64,000 nt of DNA, taken from Hybos culiciformis (Eukaryota; Arthropoda; Insecta; Diptera; Hybotidae). The position numbers and the translations under genes were made by a program. Positions 52,660 to 64,000 of the stretch are shown in pieces (position 1 is the stretch's first letter; the number at the start of each line of letters is the position of its first letter). The stretch covers positions 38,993,381 to 39,057,380 of the forward strand of contig OZ023275.1 in NCBI GenBank assembly GCA_964007475.1. The letters run 5' to 3'. The notes below the pieces were generated by a model. It ran no database searches, had not been told where the DNA came from, and worked only from the letters and a program-made list of their open reading frames with translations.

Positions 52660-53804
52660 TGCTAGAGATAGAGTCGACGTAATTCACGCGCGTATGCGCC
52701 CGTAAAAAAAATAAAAAAAAACTGTTTTTTTTACCTGTTATGCTAGAGATAGAGTCGACGTAATTCACGCGCGTGTACGCACGTAAAAAATCAAATTGTA
52801 TGAAAATGTATGAGACCGGCTATACGCAACGACGTAAAACGTAGCATACGCGCGTAAAAGTTGAAATATTTTAACTTTCCCAGTATTTTACGCCGTACAT
52901 TGTGGAAATCATTTGTTTATAATTGTATTGTTTATTTTGTTGTAATTAGAAAAAAAAATTGTGTTGTTTATTTTGTTGTATTTAGAAAAAAAAAATTTTA
53001 CAAACAAATAATTATTTAATAAAATAAAAAAGTTCATAAATATAATTATATTCAAAAATAAAAATTAAATAATTATTCATTGCAAATTTATTAAAATTTT
53101 TTATGTTTTATTAAGTTATAAAAAAATTAAAAAGCATTATAAAAATATTACAAACAGAATCCATTTTATTTTTCTAATTTAATTTTTCTCTTTTTCTCTT
53201 TTGTTTTTCGCATGTGAACGGCGTTGAGCATAACAGGTAAAAAAAACAGGTTTTTTTTATTTTTTTTACGCGCGCATACGCGCGTGAATTACGTCGACTC
53301 TATCTCTAGCATTATGCTCAACGCCGTTCACATGCGAAAAACAAAAGAGAAAAAGAGAAAAATTAAATTAGAAAAATAAAATGGATTCTGTTTGTAATAT
53401 TTTTATAATGCTTTTTAATTTATTTATAACTTAATAAAACATAAAAAATTTTAATAAATTTGCAATAAATAATAATTTAATTTTTATTTTTGAATATAAT
53501 TATATTTATGAACTTTTTTATTTTATTAAATAATTATTTGTTTGTAAAATTTTTTTTTTCTAAATACAACAAAATAAACAACACAATTTTTTTTTCTAAT
53601 TACAACAAAATAAACAATACAATTATAAACAAATGATTTCCACAATGTACGGCGTAAAATACTGGGAAAGTTAAAATATTTCAACTTTTACGCGCGTAAG
53701 CTACGTTTTACGTCGTTGCGTATAGCCGGTCTCATACATTTTCATACAATTTGATTTTTTACGTGCGTACACGCGCGTGAATTACGTCGACTCTATCTCT
53801 AGCA
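52660..53804. mobile_element. outer 571-bp MITE copy, interrupted by a same-family copy
   Basis: The outer copy consists of 52660-52740 (81 bp) plus 53315-53804 (490 bp), together 571 bp. Its ends are TGCTAGAGATAGAGTCGACG and the exact reverse complement, followed inward by GC-rich ACGCGCGT words. A 3-bp direct repeat, TCA, flanks it (52657-52659 and 53805-53807). Three-base duplications and long terminal repeats without coding are typical of PIF/Harbinger MITEs, although their usual target is TWA. The superfamily is therefore tentative. The element lies in the probable 5' intron of the Gln-rich gene. Confidence 0.85.
52741..53311. mobile_element. inner 571-bp MITE copy in opposite orientation
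   Basis: A complete second copy, exactly 571 bp, sits inside the outer one with reversed orientation and is flanked by TTA on both sides (52738-52740 and 53312-53314). Removing it and one TTA rebuilds the outer copy, in the same order as the corresponding site in the inner copy (...ACCTGTTATGCTCAACG). The two copies differ at only a few positions by eye, so the insertion is recent. The pair creates a roughly 490-bp near-perfect inverted repeat. Confidence 0.88.
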
Positions 53805-55100
53805 TCACGAATAAAATGAAACAGTTCACTCTGTACTGTTTTTATTCCTGTAAACACACAAGCACGCGTGATTGAAAAAAAAAAAATGTAAATTTCTGCT
53901 TAGCCTTTTCAATTTTAACAGTGCTGTTTAAAAGATTTTAGGTATTATTTTTATTTTAAAAAGGCTTATACATTTTTTTTTATTAATAAAAAAAAAATAA
54001 TCCTTGTTATAAATTTTAAATTAATTAAAGAAAATAAAAACAAAATTTTTTGATTTTTTGTTTTTAACAAATATTTTAAAAGTAGGTATGAAAGAAATAT
54101 AAAAATTCTAAGAAAAACAACAAAATTATAAAATTGGTGTGTGGCAGAATTATTTTTCTTTTCATTTCAATTTTAGAAATTGAAAAAAAAAAAATACAAA
54201 AAAAAAATGGAAAAATTGAAAAATAAATAATACAAAAAATAAAATTAAATAAAAATTATTAAATTATTTTGAATCTGCATAATATTTTAAAACTTGATTT
54301 TCTATAAATTTTTTTTTTCTTTTAATTTAAAAAAAGTGTTTTTTTTCCTGAACTCGATTTTTAATAAAATATATATTTTTTTTTTCTTGGTAGTGAAGAA
54401 ATAAAAAAAAAAAAAAAAAAAAAACAAAATCATTACACCGCTCTGTTGGTGGTGTTCAAATAAAACTTTTTTTTTTTATACCTAAATGATGTTTTGCAGA
54501 AATTTCACAGAAATTCAACGATAGGTTATTTTTATTACTACCACCTACCTAATAAACTATTATGTTTTTTTTTCTTTTATTTTTTTAAGTCACCAATAAC
54601 AAATGAACAAAGGGAAAGTTTTTTTTTTAGTGAAGTTAAGTTAAAACCCCTTTAGGTACCTTGTTCGCACCTACATTTTTTTTTTCGAAATTATCGAAAA
54701 AGTATAGGTAAATATAGATCATATTCTTTGAAAAACTATACTTTTTTCTTTTAAACATACTTTTATTTAATATTAAACAAGAATTTATTTACGATATCTA
54801 ATATGTGAGAGAATTATGATTTTATTTACACTCGGTTGTCGTAAAAAATATAATTTGAATTTTTAAGCAGTACCTAGGTATGTAACACTTGAATTATCGT
54901 TAAGTGCTTCCTTAATGGAAAAAAGTAGGTATAGATACCTAGTTTAGGTTTCCAAAACAAAAATCTAATTTTATTTTTGTGCAACCACAGACTAATAATG
55001 CGGTTCAACTTATTAATTTTTTAAAACTAATTTCTAAGTTCGTTCAGATTTAAGTATATGCTTTCTAATTCATCAATTGCATTTTTCTTTTTAATTTTAG

Positions 55101-58100
55101 AGAACTACAACAAAGATTGAGTTTTTGAATTTTTGGAAATTTTTGTGGAACATAACAAAATGAGCTATACACCTAAACAGCATGGTAATTCTGGTGGTAA
55201 TTCTAATGGAGGAGCGAATCAAGCTAATCAAGCTGCTAAAAATTTAGCTGGTATAGCTGGGATTCAACAGCAAATGCAAAATCTTGTTCATGGCCAAAGT
55301 CAACAGGGCGCTTCGTCAGCAGGAGCTAATTTTAATTCAATTATGAATATGCAGAGACAACAACAACAATTTGAATCAATGCTTAAACAGCAACAGCAGC
55401 TGCTACTTTCAAATCCACAATTTGTTCAGTATCAACATCAAATGCAACAAAATGTTGCCTCTACCACGGGAAAAGATTTGCTAAGTCGGACACCAGGTGC
55501 TGCCGATTTATTAAATAAAACTATGCAACAACAGGCAAATGGAAATAGTGTTACTGGTGGCAATATTCAGGCAGCTCAGCAACTTCAACAACAATTGCAG
55601 GTAAATGAAATGATAGTTGGTCATTTTGCCTGACAGTTTTCTTCTATTTTGATGCTAAATCATAGATAGTTTGATGCTAAATCATAGTCCTTGTACATAT
55701 TGGCAATATGCATGGAAGCTCTGTTACAACTTTAAACTAGAATTTTCCATCTAGGCATTTTATTATTTTCTGGAAACTAAAAAATTAACAAATAATTAAT
55801 TTAAAAATGTTTAATTTAGGCTTTTGCTCAAAATCCAGCAAACATAATGCAACAACTGCAAGCGTATCAATTTCAAATGCAACAACAGCAACAGCAGCAG
55901 CAACAACAACCACAACAACAACAACAAGTGGTAAAATCTTTTTAAATTCGCAAAATCTTCATGCCAAGCTCATTTTGATCGGGCTTGATTATAAAATCAT
56001 TTAACTCGGTGTATACCACGGATTTTTAAGTTGCTATAGTGCTTCATAAAATGAATGAACAAGATTAACAATTTTTAAAGAGTCATCTTACTTTGAATTG
56101 TTTTTTAGTTCTTAAAAATCTGAGAGCTATATATATCTGAGATAATATAAGTGTATTATATTCATCAAATTTATTAAAAATTTATGAGAATTATTTTTTT
56201 TAGTCTCAACAGCAACAAAATCGAACAACAACAACACAACCATCATATCAACAAATGCAAAATACAATGGGGAATCAACAGTATCCACCGTATCAACAAA
56301 ATTATTCTCAGCAACAAAAGTTATTGGCCGCAGCTGCTGTTGTTCAACAACAAGTTGCTGCTGCTTCTAATAAAACATTACTTAGTACCACTCAACCTAA
56401 GGCACCAAATTTGCCTGCTCAGACTCAAATTACACCAGTTCCACCAGTTGTAGCATCTAATCAATCAAACAATTTTAACAATAAAGCACAGATTAAAATA
56501 ACTTCTACAATGGCAAGTAGACCACAACACAGCACAAGTCCAATTGTTTCAAATGTTGGTAGCAATTTTTCGAAAACACCAATGATGTCGACCCGACCAC
56601 TTCCTTCAATGGGTAGTCATTCGAAAAGTTTAATGAATCCAGTTTCGGGAATTAAGACATCAACAAAATTGCCTCCTCCAACTCAAATAACTGCAGTTCC
56701 ATTAACCAAACCTACAATAGCTACAAGTTCTCCTGTAAAAGCAAATCAAAGCACTCCTCCTCCATCCAAGCCTGTTACTCCACCAGTAAGTGCATCAAAA
56801 TCGATTACAGCTACTGCCCCATCTACAAATGTTGGTCTATCAAAACCTTCATTGGGCAGTACATCTTTATCAAAAACTGAAATTTCAAATCCAGCACAAG
56901 TCCAAATGAACAAATCTCCCTCTGAATGTCTAACAAAAGTAACAGTATCCAGCACTTCCTTAACAACACCAGCACCGGTTTCTAGTACTTTGATATCGTC
57001 GCCGTCAATTCCACAAATTAAACCGACAGCTCCAGCAACCGATTCTAAGCTTTTGGTTTCTTCGGATAAGAAAGGTGAAAATTTAGAAGATACTTCCGCA
57101 AAGCTGACAGTAGACAAAATTTCAAACGATAAAAGCGGAACCTCAGACTCACAAAAAGAGAAAGAAAAATCCGAAGAAATTAAAGTGAAAAACAATGAAT
57201 CGTCTAAAACTGAAATATTTAATAAAACTGATCAAAAAGCTGAAGATGAGTGCAAAAAACTTGAAAAGAAGCATGATGGAAAAGAAGAAAATAATTATAA
57301 AAAAGACGAGGTACAAAAAGAACCTCATAAAGAAGAAACGACGAAGGTTATTCCAAAAAAAGACGATCCGAAAAAAATTGATCCAAAAAAGGATGATGCA
57401 AAAAAAGTAGAGATGATGCAAAAAAGTAGAGATGATGCAAAAAAAGATGGCACAGAAAAAGATCAATTGAAAAAAATTGATAATGTCAAAGACGAAACTA
57501 AAAAAAATGAATTGGAACAAGACGCATTGAAGAACGATGAGCCTAAAAAAAGTGAGGAGACAATAAATCTCGATTTGGAAACAGATAATCCAAAAAAAGA
57601 TTTGTTAAAAAAGAATGAACCTAAAGTTAATGAATCGGTTAAAGAAGAAAAAAGAAATACTGATCAAAAAAATTGTAGTGAATCAAAAGATTCAATTAAA
57701 TCAATTGAAATTAAATCAGATATTTCGAAAGTAGGAGATATTTCTAAAGTACATCAAGAGCGTTCATCTCTGGAAATATCTAAACAAAAAAATAGCAATA
57801 AAGATTTTAGAGAGAATGTGGAGAAAAGTTGTGTTGTCAAAGCAAGTAAAGAAGAGAATCTCAAAAAAAATACTCAAGAATTGGAAACAAAAAAAATTAA
57901 TCAAAAAACTCCAGCAGTTAAAGAAGAAACTAAGATTGACAAAATAGAAGATAAAGCAAATTCAGAAAAACCAAAAGATTCTTTACCGCATTCAACTGCC
58001 AAAGAGAAACCCAAAACGAAAAATACACAAAAAAAGAAAACTGAACCAAAACATGACGTCAATTTCAGTGCAGATAAAAATCAAGAAGGATTAAAGAAAG

Positions 58101-60184
58101 TGATAGATTCAAACGCAAAATCACAAAAAGAAGATGAGAACAAAACAAAAATATCAGATTCAACTGTATCATCAACATCAGAAACTCCTACTGATGATGG
58201 GCGAAGGAGTAAACGACATCGTTTAAAAACAATTTTATATCAGAGTCCATTACCAGAATTCGCCTTTATAACTAAATTATCAGCTAGTGAGGCCTCCAAT
58301 TCTCCCAAACCAAACGTAAGTAATGAAGAAAGATTGGTATTATTCTATAAAAATGAGTATTTGGCAGTTCGAAATGCAGACGGAGGTTTTTTCTTATGTC
58401 AAACAATACAAAATGTTTATAAAACATCGCCTAAAATTCGAATCCGGTGGTTATCAGAAAAAGAACCTAATTCTTGTGTTTACATTCCGGATTTTTATGA
58501 TAATACTGACATTGAATGTGTGTTAACGACTGTTAAATTACAAAGGGAAAATAAGGAGCGCTTAAAATTACCAGAAATCGAGAAGCAACGAATCGAAAAT
58601 ATTTTAAAGAAAGCTATAGATGTTGAGAAAGGAATTTTACCACGACCTGATGTTACTGAAGAAAATCCTGATGGTTGTAAGTATTTTGAATTTCACTTTT
58701 TAATTCATATAGAAATTTCTCGTAGTAGGTATGCAATAATAATTTTTTAATTTAAACAACACAAACACTTAAATCAAGCATTCTTACCCAGATATATCAA
58801 TAATACAATTAAGTGCTGTACAGAATCATTTATACATTAAAATTGCAAACTTATTAGGATTTATAAGTTTAATTTAAACGAATTAAATAATAAAATTAGT
58901 TGATTTCAAATTATTTGATTAATTTTTTTTTTAGTGGATTTATCGTTGTATAAAAATGAATCTCAAATTGAAAAAAAAATATCACCATCTAGCAAAAAAC
59001 GGAATTCTTCAAAGGGAATGACACCCAAAAAATCACCGAAAAAGAAGAAAATCATAAAAAAATCTGAAAATAAAAATAGGAATGAATTAGATGATACGGC
59101 TGAAGAGGAACTGACTTCAACCGAAGACGATGATGAAGATGAATATAAACCATCAAAATCAAGAACGCCCTCACTACAAGTTGTACGATCTCAGCGCTCA
59201 ATTTTAGCAAGAGCTAGAGCTGCTTCTCCAATAAATGAAATACCTAAAAAAGTGATCACAACAAAGGTAAAATAATTGTTTTTAAAATAATAGTCCAAAC
59301 GCAAAAGGATTGATAAATATTTTATTTTAAAAACCAAAATAAACATATTTTATTAAAAACGAAATTTACTTTTTGGTAATTCAGTTTGAGTTTCAGACTT
59401 ATTTCCATTTTTCTATTATTTCTTATATTTTTTTGTTAAAGCCCAAGTTAAAGGTAGTACTTCATTAATACATTTTTTTTTTACATCCATGAACTATTTT
59501 CAAAAGATTTAAATGAATGTTCGAACAAAGCATATACTTTTAAGCATTACAATTTTTTTTTTTAGGAAAAAACCATTGAATCCATTCAATTAAGTCGACA
59601 GGACCGAGCCAAAAGAAGAGCTACAACTGACACTAGTGAGGATTTATCACCGCCTGCTAAGAAATCATTGAATAATCAAAAGAAAACTGTCATTAAAGCT
59701 ACAGGAAACAAATCAAAAAGTAAGTAAAAGTGTGAAATTATTAAGTTTATTTTACTTGTAATGTGATTGATCAGTTCCATGGTTATTTCTTATTATTTGT
59801 CCAACAAAAAAATTTTTTAATTCGTTCCATTTCATTATAAGCTTAAATTATTTATTTATTTGATTTTGAAGAAAAAAAAAGATTTAAGAATCCTCCCAAG
59901 CCAAAGCTAATTTTTAGATGTGGAAGCTGCACGATTTTATTGCATTACTTATTTATATTGCGGCATACGAATGTGTCTACTTTAAATGAATGGGCCAATT
60001 GGCCTAGGTGCAAGGACCGCTACAACCTAACCTAACCTAACCTAATACTTTGAATTATTGATATTATATACAAACCTCATACTTAAATTATAATTGATTA
60101 CTTATTATAATTTTTCATATTCCAGCTGACGAACAAACGGGAGCTACAACGTCAACCATTAGAGCAACAAGAAATCGCAAATGA
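55101..60184 (+). CDS. Gln-rich and Lys/Glu-rich presumed nuclear protein with unassigned C-terminal module
   Basis: The first exon begins at 55101 and translation starts at ATG 55160 (MSYTPKQHGN). Coding exons: 55160-55600, 55820-55930, 56204-58676, 58935-59266, 59566-59719, 60126-60184; with the noncoding first exon that makes 7, all in phase, 1189 aa. Residues 1 to about 250 are Gln/Asn-rich. About 250-470 is Ser/Thr/Pro-rich. About 470-840 is a highly charged Lys/Glu/Asp region with KKDDPKK-like repeats. Then comes RRSKRHRLKT (about 850), YQSPLPEF, and a compact module (about 895-985) reading FYKNEYLAVRN, FFLCQTIQNVY, IRIRWLSEKEP, FYDNTDIECVLTTVKLQ, which is compatible with a Tudor- or BAH-like barrel. 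The tail is acidic/basic (EDDDEDEYKP). I do not recognise the gene. A chromatin role is inferred from composition only. Confidence 0.8.
55648..55687. repeat. 18-bp direct repeat in an intron
   Basis: TTTGATGCTAAATCATAG occurs at 55648 and again at 55670, a 22-bp period. It lies in intron sequence just after the first coding exon of the Gln-rich gene. Confidence 0.8.
57392..57430 (+). repeat. coding tandem repeat read in two frames
   Basis: Units of 20 and 19 nt (GATGATGCAAAAAA(A)GTAGA), followed by a third partial copy, lie inside the Lys/Glu-rich region. The first and third copies are read as DDAKK and the middle one as MMQKS, yet the combined 39 nt keep the frame. Confidence 0.85.
59910..60045. 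repeat. GC-richer intronic segment ending in (CCTAA)4
   Basis: Four perfect CCTAA units occupy 60026-60045, equivalent to the TTAGG telomeric motif of many insects. The preceding 110 bp (GGGCCAATTGGCCTAGGTGC...) is less AT-rich than the rest of the intron. It may be the body of a SINE-like repeat whose tail is the pentamer array. No terminal duplication was found. Confidence 0.5.
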
Positions 60185-63100
60185 AAAAAAATTTTTTACA
60201 TTAAAAATTAGTTTTAAATGAATCACATTTATTATTATATTTAAAAAAAAAAAATAGAAGTTATGTACACATAAAATATGGTAATTTAGCACTTAAAGGA
60301 ATTTTTTAGTGGAACATAGTTTTAAATATGAAATGAACAACTTTATAAATCACATCTTAAGTCTTAGAATATATTCTTTTTCGTATTTTCTTTAAAACAC
60401 AACTTATATATTGTCAGTTATCTATCTGTATTTGTCTTAGATTAATAAGCAGTCTAGTTTTTCTTTATATTCATAATTTTTTATTTAGAGTTTATGTTAA
60501 CTGTAAAATTAAATATTTAATTTAAAAGCAGTTGAAAGTTGAAATTGAAAAACATTTAACTACTTAAAAATCGAAATGTTAAACTCAAAAGGCAGAACAT
60601 TGTTCAATGGATTTGAAACTAATAAAGATGTTCTATTTACATAATGTCGAAAAAAATTTCGAAAGGAAAAAAAAAATGTAATGTAAATATAAGAAAATAA
60701 GTTATACGGCACAGATTCGGGACTTTAAATTAGATTCAGCAAATATCTGTAAATAATTGTTGATTTATTGGAGGTTTATTGGATTCATTACGGCAAATAT
60801 AATTATGGAATAAAAAATTATCGATTCCGAATGTACATTTCAATACTTGAAAAAAAAAAATGTATGATTTTTTTTCAATTTTGGTCCCCTAATTTTTCTT
60901 TTGATATTTTTCGTTAGTTTATTTTAATATCAAGAAAATTAAACTTAGTGTGAACACAAGTTTTATAATTCAGGGAGATATTTAGTTAACGATCAATTTT
61001 CGTAGTTTATAAGTAATCCATTTTAGTCAGGTTACTATAAAAGGATATACAAAAAATATTTCTTTCACAGAAACAAAAATATTTAACAAACATAATTGTG
61101 TCTTTAAAATTTTCCGAAGTCTAAATTTAAAAAAAAAAAAGTATTAAGGATTTACGTGCCCTATAGTACCGTTGGGTGATGAAGTCATTCCCATATCTCA
61201 CGCCCCGTTTCAGATGTACAGCCATGTTAATTTCAGTATTATTTTTTGTTCTTGTTATATTGAATGATAAGGGATAAGCAAATGTTATAAAATTTTAAAT
61301 GAAATTCTGTTTCACATTCTTCCAATGAATGAATAAAAAAGCAAATAAGAGTGGTGTTATAAAGAAACCCATTCATTGAAATTATTTTTTTTAATACATT
61401 ATTAACCTTTACAATTGTATTTATTGTGAATTTAAATTTATTTTGAATTTTTTTTTTTTTTTTTTCATTTATGATTATTTCATTAGAATTTTTTCTTATT
61501 AATTATTTTATTATTTTTATTGAATAATTTTATACTAAGTACTTTGAATTTTGAAAATGAAGGAAATTAATTGTAAACAATTTTTCGTTGATACTTAGTG
61601 CGCAAAACAGGATGAAAATAGACGTTTTTTTGTTTTATTTTTCATTTTTGCACTATTTTTACTTTTAACACCCTCCATCATCTCAACCACAAACATGAGC
61701 CTCTCTAAATGTGAAAACTATAAAACAGGGAAAATGTTGAAAATAATTTGAAATATTAAATAATATAGCTCTATTGTTTTGAAATAGGGTGCTGGCATAA
61801 TAATTAAGTTGAACAATGTTAAAAAAAACTCCATTTGAGTTTAAATAAATAATGCTAAAAAATAGCTTTTAAATGATATCGAAATAAAATGTCTACTTTT
61901 TATATATAATTATATTATTAATTTGGAAAAAAAAAAAATTTAAATATTTAAGCTTTGTTTATATTTCTTTTTGTTTTTATTAAGTACATAATATAATAAA
62001 TAAAGTAAATAAAATGCATTATTATTTCTTTATTAACAAATGAAAGAATATTCAAATATGCTATTAATTAGATTTGTACATTTAATTAAAAATAATTATT
62101 AATAATTAAATCCCAATATGATAAAAAATTTAAAGAAATTAAAAAAAAAAAAGTAAAAAAATGAACAATTGATTTAAAAAAAAAATTAAATTTATCTGTA
62201 CATAAGAATATGTACAAAATAAAATAAAATTATTTATAAATTTTAAACAAAAAAGTTTTTTTTTTCTCAACAAAAATAAAAATATATATATATATATTTT
62301 ATTTGAATAGTTTAGGCTTATTAAAATTTTGAAATGATAAAAATGGCGAAATTGCATTAAAATTTATGTATTAAAAAAAAAATAAATAAATTAAAAATAA
62401 AAAAAAAAAATTATTATTTTTTGACGATATAAAACATGTTTGAGCATTATTATATAATATAAAAAATTAAAAAAAATATTTAGTGGATAAGATGTTTAAA
62501 CAAAGTAAATAAAAAAACATTCATTGAATAAAAGGAATTTTCGTTAGCCTTTTTTATTTAAAAACAACTTGGAGATAATGGACATAATCATTTAATTTTA
62601 AGTTGCTGGAGGAATAACTTAAATTTAAAGTTATTTACAAGAGGTCACCCACCAGAATGAAATAAACAATTCTTTGAAATTATCTTCTACCTCCCTTATA
62701 AATAAAACGATTTTTGTAGCTAAAAGATTACTCAAATGAAATTTTTGTCCTAAAAAGTTGAAATCATCCTGTGAAAATTAGTTTGGCGGCAAAAATTCTC
62801 CTGAGGTATAGAGCCACAAAAAAGTAAAAATGTAAAAAGTTACTTTAAAATTTTTTTACCACTAACCGGCCTGAATTTTTTATTTTTATTTTATAAGAAT
62901 TTTAAAAGAAATATATTTTTTTTTGTATATTTTTCATAATTTTTTGTAATTTACTTTTACAAGTTACTTTCATTATCCAAAAACTTGTTCGGAACGAAGG
63001 TAGGTATATGCTTTTTCTTCTGTTCCTGCTATATTGGATGTTTCGAAAATACGGTAAGATAACTTTAATCTGAAATTAAAAAATTTTTTATAATAAAAAC

Positions 63101-64000
63101 AATATTTTTTTTTTATTTAGGATATTAATTAAGCATTTATTTCATAATTTTTTTAGGGAACATTTAGTGATATAATTTATATTAAATGTATTAATAGGTA
63201 TATAATATATATATTATTTTAAAATATTTTAACAAAAATATATAGATCCTTTACGTTTCCAAAAGTTTTATATAATTGTTTGTATATAATATGTTGAATT
63301 TGGGGATACATTTTATTTATTAGTAAGAAAGCATTTATTCCTAGAATTTTTAGATTCAAGACTATGTTAACTTCAAATGTCAAACAAAAAATGTTATGGT
63401 TATGGTGGGACAGAGTAAATTCTTTATTGTATGAGATAGGTGTCATAACATTTATTTATGTTATGAACCACCTACCTACCTTGAATTAAAAAAATATAAT
63501 TAACTAAACATATCATAAACATAATAAGTTGCTGAGGATTACTAAACGCAGCCTTTGAACGAAACTTGATCATTCATATTTCAATATCCTATAAATTATT
63601 CTAAAATTTTAAATAGTTTGTATCAATATTAACCAAAGTTACATAGTTAAAAATATTGCACTTTAAAATTTAAATCATAACATTGCAATAAATAAATTCA
63701 ATTCTCTATAATTGCTTAACGTTGAAAAAAAAAAAATTATCATCAAAAGCAAAATAATTTAATTTTTGAATTTTTTTTGGAATAGCCAACATTTTTAAGC
63801 TTACGTTACCATAAGTTTATCAAATCAATTTTATTTTATTATGTAGGTACTTTTCAGTTGTTATATAAATATTTAAAATTTTGAAAAATGTCCAAACTTA
63901 AAAGCTGAAAAAATATTTGCTATTAGAGTCATACTACCTTAAATCTATATTAAAATTAAAAATAAAATATTTAACCGATCCTAAATTTTGGTTAAGATTG
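60185..64000. other. 3' UTR and AT-rich noncoding region
   Basis: AATAAA at 60621-60626 is a possible end for the Gln-rich transcript. Beyond it I see no gene to the window edge. A slightly GC-richer patch lies at 61150-61230 and an (AT)n tract near 62281-62298. Open frames on the minus strand are low-complexity. Confidence 0.5.

Larger units (their letters stand above)
50205..55100 (+). other. probable 5' intron of the Gln-rich gene
   Basis: AT-rich DNA without exons. It holds a perfect 28-bp palindrome (50699-50726), TAGG microsatellites (51251-51281 and near 52430) and the self-nested MITE at 52660-53804. The intron status depends on the 5' exon proposed at 49986-50204. Confidence 0.4.

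Noticed and set aside
56746..57520. Long minus-strand open frames opposite the Lys/Glu-rich region
   Set aside because: Lys/Glu codons on the plus strand read as Phe/Leu codons on the minus strand; no start, splice or domain support.

Overview
The window is nuclear DNA from an animal, very probably an insect. It is extremely AT-rich, with long A/T homopolymers in noncoding DNA, introns with T-rich tracts before AG, and dispersed (TAGG)n microsatellites. I recognise a BMP ligand of the glass bottom boat type, a long-tailed annexin of the B11 type, and DNA-transposon MITEs. I cannot name the order. A short (CCTAA)n block fits lineages that keep TTAGG telomere-type repeats, but that is weak evidence. 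There are no prokaryotic operons, CRISPR arrays, rRNA genes or convincing tRNA genes.

Five protein genes can be assembled exon by exon, with GT-AG junctions whose phases all agree. (1) 8222-11562 (+): four-repeat annexin, 9 exons, one of them only 19 nt. (2) 12966-19680 (-): complete gbb-like BMP5/6/7/8-class ligand, 7 exons, convergent with the annexin gene. (3) 33635-39149 (+): homologue of human KIAA0232, 6 exons, 1333 aa. (4) 47662-48657 (-): HIGD2A-like mitochondrial HIG1-domain protein, 2 exons. (5) 55160-60184 (+): large Gln-rich then Lys/Glu-rich presumed nuclear protein, 7 exons, 1189 aa, with a compact conserved-looking C-terminal module I cannot name. The genes are functionally unrelated neighbours.

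The space between them is mostly low-complexity AT DNA with mobile DNA. A 1.17-kb hAT-type nonautonomous element with a perfect 8-bp target duplication lies in a gbb intron. A 487-bp hAT-type element rich in GACTCC repeats lies at 29.9 kb. A tRNA-derived SINE fragment lies at 25.4 kb. At 52.7-53.8 kb a 571-bp MITE is inserted inside another 571-bp copy of its own family in opposite orientation, with a 3-bp target duplication at each level. An inverted-repeat-rich MITE candidate lies at 1.8-2.1 kb. Probable noncoding 5' exons sit near 22.3-22.8, 31.4-31.7 and 50.0-50.2 kb. The middle one carries a 45-codon small ORF that looks unlike its surroundings.

I found no multi-gene novel system. The best leads are the self-nested MITE, the small ORF, the unassigned C-terminal module of the fifth gene, the annexin microexon and the second furin-type site in the gbb prodomain.
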